A stretch of DNA of 64,000 bases from an uncultured Acetatifactor sp. GTDB taxonomy: Bacteria > Bacillota > Clostridia > Lachnospirales > Lachnospiraceae. Of the stretch, positions 57,564 through 64,000 are shown one piece after another (the stretch's first letter is position 1; each line of letters starts with the position of its first letter). The notes under the pieces are model-generated. The model was not told the DNA's origin. It made no database searches and saw only the letters and a list, made by a program, of their open reading frames with translations. Location of the stretch: positions 5,619 to 69,618 of the forward strand of contig CAJUAP010000017.1 of the NCBI GenBank assembly GCA_910584435.1. Reading direction: 5' to 3'. The position numbers and the translations under genes are program-made.

Positions 57564-58184
57564 TTAACGTATGTGTTCCTGGATATTTTCATCTTCAAAG
57601 TCGAAAACACAGCGTTCATAAGCGTTGATGATATGCGTATCCTGATATTTGTCGTAGCGTTTATGACGCTGGCCGTAATTCATGTGGACATGTCCATGAA
57701 GGAAGAATTTCGGCTTGTACTTTTCCATTAATGTCCGGAAAATTTGAAATCCCTGGTGGGGCAGATCCCGCCCGTCATTGAGCTGATAGGCGGGAGAATG
57801 CGTTACCAGAATGTCAAAGCCGCGTTTGCGGAACAGCTGGAACCATAATTTCTTCACTCTCTGGCGCATCTGCTTCTCAGTATATTGGTTGGTGCCCGGT
57901 TTATAGCGCATGGAACCGCCAAGCCCCAATATACGGATGCCTTCATGGACATAAATCTGGTCTTCTATACAGGTACAGCCTTCGGGTGGTATCCGTGTGT
58001 ATTTATCATCATGATTCCCATGTACATACAGCACCGGAACTGTGGAAAGAGTTACCAGGAAGGACAGGTAGCGTGGATCCAGATCACCGCAGGAGATAAT
58101 CAGGTCAATTCCCTCCAGTTTGCTTTTCTCGAAAAAATCCCACAAATATTTAGACTCCACATCCGCCAGCGCCAGTATTCTCAT
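57564..58184 (-). CDS. Calcineurin-like metallophosphoesterase
   Basis: 206 residues, cytosolic. Metal motifs 'LALADVESKYLWDFF' (Asp; the usual Asp-x-His lacks the His), 'LIISCGDLDPRYLSFL', 'VLYVHGNHDDKY', 'DILVTHSPAYQLND' and 'FFLHGHVHMNYG'. Small stand-alone phosphoesterase; substrate unknown. It begins 7 nt after the ParB-like/BMP gene on the same strand, so the two are an operon. Confidence 0.9.
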   Translation of the reverse strand: MRILALADVESKYLWDFFEKSKLEGIDLIISCGDLDPRYLSFLVTLSTVPVLYVHGNHDDKYTRIPPEGCTCIEDQIYVHEGIRILGLGGSMRYKPGTNQYTEKQMRQRVKKLWFQLFRKRGFDILVTHSPAYQLNDGRDLPHQGFQIFRTLMEKYKPKFFLHGHVHMNYGQRHKRYDKYQDTHIINAYERCVFDFEDENIQEHIR

Positions 58185-58191
58185 GGGTCAA

Positions 58192-60096
58192 TTATCCTTC
58201 CGTCTGTTTTATTCCCTGCTGCTTCATCACAGGTTCCGCCTGTTCCTTTAGTTCTTCTTTCTTCGGAATGCTTCCGATGACATTTTCCGCCAGCCAATCC
58301 ATGGTCATAATCTCTTCCGGCAGCAGACTGCTGTTAGGGTCTGATTTTACTGCCCCTGTCTGGGAGTACAGAATGCCTGCAAAAGGGTTGAAGACGTTAG
58401 AGCTGATGGTGGACTTCAGCAGGTCTACCAGGCGTTTTGTACCAATGGGCAGATACTGTGAGCAGATGACGTCAATCACACCGGAGGACATACCCCACCA
58501 GTAATTAATTGCCTTGGTTGGATTGTCATCGTACTTCCAGGTGCCATCCATAATGGTCCGAATGAGCTGTTCATAGAACTTTCCCCAATGCCACAGGGGC
58601 ATGGCAAGGTTCCTTGGATGGCCGTCTTCCATATGATAGATGCCGAAGAAGCGGGAACCTTCTTCCGGAATGACCATATCTCTTCCTGAGATACAGGAGG
58701 ATTCGTTTTCACGGATTTTCTCTTCAATATCACATTCTTTCATGGAAGACCATTCCAGATATACTTTCACCCGTGGGTTGATCATTTTGGCTCCCAATGC
58801 AAAAGCATTGATATTTGCAATGCAGCCGTAAATAGGATAATCTGCAATGTAAGTCAGTTTATTGTTATCTGCCATTGCTCCGGCAATGGCGCCCATGAGG
58901 AATTTCGCTTCATGCATGCGGGAGTAATATGTTCGGATATAACGATGGGAAGTGTTCAGGGAACAATTCAGTATCCGTACTTCCGGATTTGCAATGGCAG
59001 CCTTTACACTTGCCTGTACAAAGGAGGGCGTGGTGGTAAATATCAGGTTGCAGCCTGTCTGAATAGCATCTGCTATGAGGGAATCAATAGTATCCTGGGT
59101 GCCGTTTTCATAGAAAACAGTGCTTACTTCATCGGAAAAGGTCTGTTCTAGGTAAAGGCGGCCCAGTTCGTGAGCATAGGTCCAGGCGGAAGTACCAGGC
59201 GTCTTCTCATAGATAAATGCAGCCTTCAGCTTAGGTGTAAGGGGGGAAAGCAATATGTTCAGCAGGGGCTTTTTCTCCTGATTGGGATGCATTTTCAGAT
59301 CAATTTCCTGATCCTCCTGCAAAAGTGTAAACTCTTCCCAGGTTTTGATTATTAATTCCTTAATTTCGTTGGTGGTTTTCTCGGCAATTTCCTTATAGCC
59401 ATGTAATGTGATAAATGCTAAAAAAGCATCTCCTGTGGTGATCTTCAGTTTGCTGCCGCCCTTGGCTTTGTACTCCGATTCAAATTGCGCATAGGTGGAG
59501 CTGAACCGCAGACGGTCATCATCCGTCCATTCTTCTCCCGGATCTTTTCCTGTTGCCTCCTGCAGCTTTGGGAAGCTCCCTTCCTGGGAGAACCAAATAT
59601 AATTAATGTGGGAAGCTTTGTAGAAATCCAGAAATTCATAATAAATTTTATTCTCCTTTTCCGCTGTGGGCTTGGGGAGAATGCGGGTGACATATCCGGG
59701 TATGGATACGGCGCCGAAATATTTCATCACACTGACGCGTTTGTTGCCTTCTTCCACATAGAATTTGTTCATGTATTCATAGGCTTTGATGGGATCACGA
59801 ATTCCTTCCTCTACATGAGAATTGCTTAGTGCAATCCATTTGTAGGCAAACTCGGAATCATCCTGCAGGATTGGCATAAAATTCCCTGCAAAGGAATTGC
59901 TCCTGCCCGCAGTCTTGGTCCCTGCAATCTGTTCCGTGGGGATTTGTACCAAACCCAGTGAGACTTCGGAATAGGAGTCTTTGTTGAGCATAATATCATC
60001 CAGTACCTGCAGTGTTGGTTTCTCTCCTCGAAGCAGCCTGGCCTGATAATCTCTTTTTCCTGATTTAAACGCTTTATTATAATCTTCTTTTCCCAT
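58192..60096 (-). CDS. Cytosolic ParB-like / BMP (PnrA-type) fusion protein
   Basis: 634 residues without signal peptide or lipobox. The N-terminal about 110 residues resemble a ParB-type domain ('SLGLVQIPTEQIAGTKTAGR', 'NKFYVEEGNKRVSVMKYFGA'); a helical middle runs to about 285; the C-terminal about 320 residues match the basic-membrane-protein nucleoside-binding family ('KAAFIYEKTPGTSAWTYAHE', 'NLIFTTTPSFVQASVKAA', 'FLMGAIAGAMADNNKLTYIA'). BMP proteins normally bind nucleosides outside the cell for ABC import; here the domain must work inside. AAGAGGATATT precedes the start. Operon with the phosphoesterase. Confidence 0.85.
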   Translation of the reverse strand: MGKEDYNKAFKSGKRDYQARLLRGEKPTLQVLDDIMLNKDSYSEVSLGLVQIPTEQIAGTKTAGRSNSFAGNFMPILQDDSEFAYKWIALSNSHVEEGIRDPIKAYEYMNKFYVEEGNKRVSVMKYFGAVSIPGYVTRILPKPTAEKENKIYYEFLDFYKASHINYIWFSQEGSFPKLQEATGKDPGEEWTDDDRLRFSSTYAQFESEYKAKGGSKLKITTGDAFLAFITLHGYKEIAEKTTNEIKELIIKTWEEFTLLQEDQEIDLKMHPNQEKKPLLNILLSPLTPKLKAAFIYEKTPGTSAWTYAHELGRLYLEQTFSDEVSTVFYENGTQDTIDSLIADAIQTGCNLIFTTTPSFVQASVKAAIANPEVRILNCSLNTSHRYIRTYYSRMHEAKFLMGAIAGAMADNNKLTYIADYPIYGCIANINAFALGAKMINPRVKVYLEWSSMKECDIEEKIRENESSCISGRDMVIPEEGSRFFGIYHMEDGHPRNLAMPLWHWGKFYEQLIRTIMDGTWKYDDNPTKAINYWWGMSSGVIDVICSQYLPIGTKRLVDLLKSTISSNVFNPFAGILYSQTGAVKSDPNSSLLPEEIMTMDWLAENVIGSIPKKEELKEQAEPVMKQQGIKQTEG

Positions 60097-60949
60097 AATA
60101 TCCTCTTATTTTATTTAATATTCACAATATTGCAATAAATGTGACATTTCCTGTAACAGTTCAGACAGGGGCGCTGGACTGCTGATGTTTTCTTACTGTT
60201 ATGTAGGGTGAAACAGCTAACGGTACGGAAGTTAGTTGCTATACAGTCTACAACGTGTTCTCCAGAAACGCTATATGCAAATCTGCCAAAAATCAGGGCG
60301 ATTTCAATATCAGAAGGAGTAATATTTATCAGATCTGCTTACGGCTGGTTCTGATAATTTAAAGATGCCTGATATATGTAATATGCTGTAAATATAGTAT
60401 AATATACAAAAAAACATTAAAAAGTGACCACTTAAAAAATAAACTTAGAAAAATTTGTGACAGTTCAGCCATGCCATTCATAAGTCGCCAGAATTTATAT
60501 TTTCACCAATATTGTCAAGTCATTGCTGGCGGCTTATTTCATGTCGGGCGTCCGCCCTATGGAAATGATTGTACAATTTGTCTTTTGTGAGCAAGCTCCC
60601 ACAGACAAATCGCACAATCATTTCCGCATGGCTGAACTGTTACAAAAATTCTTAGGAAATTATTAAAAATATTGACGAAAAAACAAAATTGCTGTAAAAT
60701 TTAAAAAAGAGCGAATTAATTGCCAATTACAGAAAATAGTAAAAATTTTATTGCGGCAAGGGTACTTTGTTCTGCAGTTATGGTTCCGGTAATATTTTTT
60801 GTGTGTACAAGTTTATACCTATATAGTGTTGCTGATTCGGAAATGGGGCGGTATCGTTTGGTCTGTGCGATATTGCCCTGTTTCATTATCTAAATGGAAG
60901 TTTTGGCATGATTGCATAAAAAGAAATTATATGTTTGTTAATAGAAGAC
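60097..60949. other. Repeat-rich intergenic region
   Basis: About 850 nt without a convincing gene. It holds GTAACAGTTCAGACAG at 60153-60168, a MITE-like element at 60457-60643 and AT-rich DNA. A 121-codon frame beginning at 60799 runs through the tRNA-Pro gene on the opposite strand and is rejected. Confidence 0.6.
60457..60643. mobile_element. 187-bp MITE-like element
   Basis: Terminal inverted repeats GTGACAGTTCAGCCATG (60457-60473) and CATGGCTGAACTGTTAC (60627-60643), 16 of 17 matching. Inside, GGAAATGATTGTACAATTTG (from 60559) pairs with a downstream copy ending CACAATCATTTCC (60626) to form a long imperfect hairpin around GAGCAAGCTC. Non-coding. Confidence 0.65.
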
Positions 60950-60980
60950 AAAAAAACATGGACTTCCGAAAAAGTCCACA
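60950..60980 (-). terminator. Terminator of tRNA-Pro
   Basis: On the minus strand GTGGACTT...AAGTCCAT followed by GTTTTTTTG, 15 nt past the tRNA. Confidence 0.85.
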
Positions 60981-60994
60981 TTTTCAAGGGGAAA

Positions 60995-61068
60995 TCGGCG
61001 CGACAGGATTCGAACCTGCGGCCTCAGCGTCCCGAACGCTGCGCTCTACCAAACTGAGCCACGCGCCG
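60995..61068 (-). tRNA. tRNA-Pro(CGG)
   Basis: A 74-nt cloverleaf on the minus strand. Acceptor CGGCGCG pairs with CGCGCCG, discriminator A. D-arm GGCTCAGTTTGGTAGAGC. Anticodon arm CAGCG-TTCGGGA-CGCTG gives CGG for proline. T-arm GCAGGTTCGAATCCTGT. CCA not encoded. Confidence 0.97.
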
Positions 61069-61098
61069 CTATATGCAATTTTTACCGATTCCTTTTAT

Positions 61099-61134
61099 GT
61101 TCCGAGCGTAGTGCACTGCCGGGCTGAATCACAC
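61099..61134 (-). pseudogene. Degenerate tRNA 5'-half in the tRNA-Pro leader
   Basis: On the minus strand TGATTCAGCCCGGCAGTGCA followed by CTACGCTCGGAACA aligns with the D-arm to anticodon-arm part of the tRNA-Pro just downstream (TGGCTCAG...GAGCGCAGCGTTCGGGACG), about two-thirds identical. The 3' half is missing. It lies between the promoter and the intact tRNA, in the transcribed leader. Confidence 0.55.
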
Positions 61135-61153
61135 ATCGATTATCAACACTACA

Positions 61154-61182
61154 ATAATATATAAAAATCGGTTGATTGTCAA
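61154..61182 (-). promoter_or_regulatory. Promoter of tRNA-Pro
   Basis: On the minus strand TTGACA (61177-61182), 17-nt spacer, TATTAT (61154-61159), 85 nt before the tRNA. Confidence 0.8.
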
Positions 61183-61221
61183 GTAAAAAAATATTATTAT
61201 TGAAGAAAGTTATTTAAGAGT

Positions 61222-61440
61222 GTAACAGTTCAGACAGGTCACTGAACTGTTACGAAAATGCACACAAAACGCGGAAAGAAAGCGCATACGCAAGTCCCGC
61301 AATAATTGCAAGGCGGCACACCGCCTTTGGAGCGCAATTTTGCATGAAGTTCCCAAGCTGTCGGAATGGCAGCTTTGACAGTTATGCGCGAAATCGTTGT
61401 TTATGCTGCAGGTATAGTATAGAACAAATAGGAGAGAGCG
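61222..61440. repeat. GTAACAGTTCAG inverted pair and further hairpins before rlmI
   Basis: GTAACAGTTCAG (61222-61233) and CTGAACTGTTAC (61242-61253) face each other with an 8-nt gap. They are followed by several palindromic pieces: GGCGG/CCGCC near 61312, and AAGCTG/CAGCTT at about 61351-61371. Shares CAAAACGCGG with the element at 23.9 kb. No gene; the rlmI promoter is not obvious. Confidence 0.6.
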
Positions 61441-62643
61441 ATGTATCAGACAATTGTAACATTGAAAAAAGGAGAGGGGCGTGTCCTGAAAGCCGGGGGC
61501 ATGTGGGTATATGACAATGAAATAGCGTCCATTACCGGAGGCTATGAGGATGGGGATATTGTAAGCATCCATGATTTCGACGGCTACCATATGGGAGTCG
61601 GTTTCATCAACTCCAAATCTAAGATTACTGTACGGCTGATGTCAAGAAAAAAGGATACTGTAATTAATGCGGCGTTTATAGAAAGGCGTGTAAGGGATGC
61701 GTGGGAATATCGAAAACAGATTATAGATACTTCCAGCTGCAGACTGATCTTCGGGGAAGCGGATTTCCTGCCTGGGATTGTAGTGGATAAATTCTCGGAT
61801 GTGCTGGTGGTGGAGTCCCTGGCATTGGGAATCGACCGATGGAAGCTTGTTATTGTGGAAGCGTTGAAAAAGGTGCTGGCGGAGGATGGGATCAGTATTC
61901 GAGGGGTGTATGAGCGCAGTGATGCCAAGGTTCGTCTTCAGGAGGGAATGGAACGCTGTAAGGGGTATATAGGAGAGCCGTTTGACACAAAAGTGGAAAT
62001 TGTAGAAAACGGCGTGAAGTATATGGTGGATGTGGAGGAAGGACAGAAAACGGGGTTCTTCCTGGACCAGAAGAATAACAGAGCCGCAATCCAGCGTTTG
62101 TGTAAGGGAAAGAAGGTGTTGGACTGCTTCACGCATACGGGTTCCTTTGCACTGAATGCAGGTATTGCGGGGGCTGAAAGCGTGTTAGGGGTGGATGCAT
62201 CGGAACTTGCAATAGAACAGGCCAGGGAAAATGCCGGACTGAACCGGCTTGAAGACAGGGTGCGCTTCGAATGCGCGGATGTGTTTGCGCTGCTTCCGGA
62301 GCTGGAGGAGCAGGGGGAGAAATTTGATGTGGTGATTTTGGACCCTCCTGCATTTACTAAGGCCAGAAACTCCGTGAAGAATGCAGTAAAGGGTTATCGT
62401 GAGATTAATCTCAGAGGCTTGAAGCTGGTACGGGAGGGCGGATTTCTGGCAACATGCTCTTGCTCTCATTTTATGGAGCCGGAATTATTCGCCAAAACTA
62501 TCCGGGAAGCGGCACAGGGAGCCAGGAAACGGCTGCGTCAGGTGGAATTCCGCACACAGGCTGCCGATCACCCCATTCTCTGGGCTGCAGAACAGTCATA
62601 TTATTTGAAGTTCTACATTTTTCAGGTATGCGGCGAAGGATAA
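61441..62643 (+). CDS. rlmI: RlmI-type class I SAM-dependent rRNA methyltransferase
   Basis: 400 residues. N-terminal PUA-like domain (about 1-75, 'LKAGGMWVYDNEIASITGGY'), middle RlmI domain and C-terminal Rossmann domain: 'VLDCFTHTGSFALNAG' (motif I), 'GVDASELAIEQARENA', 'DVVILDPPAFTKARN' (motif IV) and 'ATCSCSHFMEPELFA'. The family methylates cytosine in 23S rRNA (m5C1962 in E. coli). GGAGAGAGCG precedes the start. Confidence 0.93.
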   Translation: MYQTIVTLKKGEGRVLKAGGMWVYDNEIASITGGYEDGDIVSIHDFDGYHMGVGFINSKSKITVRLMSRKKDTVINAAFIERRVRDAWEYRKQIIDTSSCRLIFGEADFLPGIVVDKFSDVLVVESLALGIDRWKLVIVEALKKVLAEDGISIRGVYERSDAKVRLQEGMERCKGYIGEPFDTKVEIVENGVKYMVDVEEGQKTGFFLDQKNNRAAIQRLCKGKKVLDCFTHTGSFALNAGIAGAESVLGVDASELAIEQARENAGLNRLEDRVRFECADVFALLPELEEQGEKFDVVILDPPAFTKARNSVKNAVKGYREINLRGLKLVREGGFLATCSCSHFMEPELFAKTIREAAQGARKRLRQVEFRTQAADHPILWAAEQSYYLKFYIFQVCGEG

Positions 62644-62840
62644 GGGTTTGAAGTTCCGGAACAGTCAGCCGTATCGTAAAGTACGGATGATATTGGACTG
62701 ATTATCCAATGACATGCATGAAAAAACGGAATAAAATATCACTAAAACAGATGGAGTATCGGTGACAGGGCATTTTTCGGATGCGCCAGAACCCACGATG
62801 TGGTTGGGGGCGTGAAAGGATGGAAGGAAAGGTGATTGGG

Positions 62841-63752
62841 ATGAAAAAAAGAAAGAAGAGATTATTGTCGGTGCTGGTTTTGGCGTTTGTGGCTGTAGTG
62901 ATAATAATTGCAGGGTTATATTTTTATCCTGTTTGGAAATCGGCAAAGGTTTTGGAAGAAAAACTTGATTTTCTGGACTGTTCTTATGAATTAGAAGTGG
63001 AATTAGACAAAGACCAGATGGAGGACGGGCAGAACAGGGTGCTGGAGATTCTGGCAGAGCTTACAGGGTATGAGCAGCAGGCCATGTATTCTCCTGTCAT
63101 AAGGGGCAGCGTATGGGAGGACAAGATACATGCGTTGATATATCCAAAGGATGCGGCGGAACCAATCATAGAATTGTATCTGAGTGATGATATGGTTTTG
63201 ATAAATGAAGCAATGCTTTATAATGTAATCAGAAGGAATCTTCTGGGAGAGAGTACGGTATTGAGCTTCCTGGTGCCGGTGCAGGAAGGCAGTATGTACA
63301 TGTCTCTGGAGCAGGTGGAGGAATTGTTTGGAATTGATTTGAGCAGCGTTCGTGAGTTCAGACTGCCGTTTGACGATAATGGGCTTACGGCGGCGAAGTA
63401 TTTTGCCGGGCTTAGTGTCATGAAACATACAAGGGATGAGAGTGGAGAGAGCTTTGCGGCGGAGACGGAGCAGGCGAAACTGCAGCTGGGACTGTCGGGC
63501 GAGGGAGAAGCAGCTGTCATTACAGTACAATTCTCTGTGGAGGAACCGGCAAAGGTATTGGAGGAAAATACAAGACTGTTTACGATACTTGGAATGGAAT
63601 TGCCTGATGAAAGGTTTCGGATATTGAAAAGAATATCCGTTGATACCGTATCAGGAGAAGGGCAGGGACTTGAGATGCCTGTAGAGTTTGTCAGCCAGGA
63701 GGTGCTTGACATTATCTCCGGAATAAGGAAGTGGATAACAAATAATTTCTGA
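62841..63752 (+). CDS. Membrane-anchored uncharacterised protein
   Basis: 303 residues from ATG 62841, where AAAGGTGAT lies just upstream and a basic 'MKKRKKRLLSVLVLAFVAVV' anchor begins; an ATG 20 codons earlier gives an unlikely N-terminus. One membrane helix (about 8-28), then a beta-rich extracytoplasmic domain with no recognised family. Acidic overall. It follows rlmI by about 200 nt. Ends just before the 70-nt palindromic repeat. Confidence 0.7.
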   Translation: MKKRKKRLLSVLVLAFVAVVIIIAGLYFYPVWKSAKVLEEKLDFLDCSYELEVELDKDQMEDGQNRVLEILAELTGYEQQAMYSPVIRGSVWEDKIHALIYPKDAAEPIIELYLSDDMVLINEAMLYNVIRRNLLGESTVLSFLVPVQEGSMYMSLEQVEELFGIDLSSVREFRLPFDDNGLTAAKYFAGLSVMKHTRDESGESFAAETEQAKLQLGLSGEGEAAVITVQFSVEEPAKVLEENTRLFTILGMELPDERFRILKRISVDTVSGEGQGLEMPVEFVSQEVLDIISGIRKWITNNF

Positions 63753-63763
63753 ATGAGATTGTT

Positions 63764-63833
63764 GAAGCGCATGAAATTATGGTATAATGTTGACACAGAA
63801 GTTCATTGTGTCAACTACTGATTCCATATGCGC
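63764..63833. repeat. 70-nt structured palindromic repeat, copy B
   Basis: Starts GAAGCGCATGAAATTATGG and ends ATATGCGC. Inner stem GTTGACACA/TGTGTCAAC is perfect around GAAGTTCAT-type loop DNA; outer stem GCGCAT/ATGCGC. About 85 percent identical to copy A at 5939-6008. Confidence 0.75.
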
Positions 63834-63860
63834 AAGAGGGTGTGTAAACACCCCTCTTTA

Positions 63861-64000
63861 AGCGCATGAAATTATGGTATAATAAGACCATATTCAAGGC
63901 ATGAAACGGCCGAATGGCCATCCATACCATGATTGAACTGTAATCATGGTATAATAAGACCATATTCAAGGCATGAAACGGCCGAATGGCCATCCATACC
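63861..64000. repeat. 72-bp tandem repeat running off the window end
   Basis: AGCGCATGAAATTATGGTAT (63861-63880) repeats the start of the 70-nt element. Then a 55-nt block beginning ATGGTATAATAAGACCATAT and ending CCATCCATACC occurs identically at 63874-63928 and 63946-64000, separated by 17 nt that form CATGATT/AATCATG. The array may continue beyond the window. Contains GGCCGAATGGCC and GGTAT...ATACC palindromes. Confidence 0.85.

Noticed and set aside
60799..61164. 121-codon plus-strand frame
   Set aside because: It reads antisense through the tRNA-Pro gene and its terminator.
63861..64000. CRISPR array at the window end
   Set aside because: Repeat unit of 55 nt with a 17-nt spacer that is itself palindromic and too short; no cas genes.

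Overview
The window looks like chromosome from a spore-forming, anaerobic, gut-type Lachnospiraceae (Clostridium cluster XIVa) bacterium. This rests on a GerA/SpoVAF-type germination protein, a YtaF sporulation protein, reverse rubrerythrin with PerR and rubredoxin, a VanG/VanT pair, a FIST-MCP pair, clostridial-style promoters and strong AGGAGG ribosome-binding sites. Genus cannot be fixed from the sequence.

Layout. 0-4.3 kb: a giant DUF4132 protein and tRNA-Gly(GCC). 4.3-10.1 kb: germination protein, YtaF, a deacetylase, a UPF0340 protein, MurG and a TSCPD protein. 10.8-16.7 kb: a membrane protein, a GH43 arabinanase lipoprotein, an overlapping secreted protein/lipoprotein pair and a D-2-hydroxyacid dehydrogenase. 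16.9-22.7 kb: an ATPase/PD-(D/E)XK protein, GtrA, and an ECF sigma/membrane protein/ABC transporter operon. 23.1-24.6 kb: mtnN and luxS (activated methyl cycle, AI-2) with a MITE-like element between them. 25-29.8 kb: a small protein plus ATPase pair, a cytosolic MCP with a FIST sensor, wreckage of a two-subunit ABC exporter and a His-rich secreted protein.

30.3-38.9 kb is an 8.6-kb integrative element. It sits in the 3' end of the reverse-rubrerythrin gene. The target gene is rebuilt intact on the right; its displaced original tail lies on the left beside the rubredoxin gene, so perR-rbr is now separated from rubredoxin. The element carries a tyrosine integrase, a serine recombinase, XRE and WYL regulators, an HNH protein, two paralogous unknown proteins and several small unknown proteins. 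Paired GGACAAC/GGACAAT sites lie at both ends. I see no relaxase or resistance gene.

39-48 kb: PerR, VanT (racemase with a 33-bp repeat-encoded linker) and VanG ligase without VanXY, a GntR-ABC operon with a clear operator, and a two-component system. 48-57 kb: RsmF-type and RluA-type RNA modification enzymes, an AI-2E family permease, a three-domain RNA kinase/phosphatase/ligase and a BlaI-BlaR1 pair followed by a gene remnant. 57.5-64 kb: a phosphoesterase operon with a cytosolic ParB-like/BMP fusion, tRNA-Pro(CGG), RlmI and a membrane-anchored unknown protein.

Two traits recur. Short tandem or palindromic repeats fill many intergenic gaps, several of them apparently copied from the stop-codon end of the preceding gene. 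Several conserved proteins also carry low-complexity in-frame inserts. Two dispersed structured repeat families were found: elements with GTAACAGTTCAG ends, and a 70-nt palindromic repeat at 5.9 kb and 63.8 kb.
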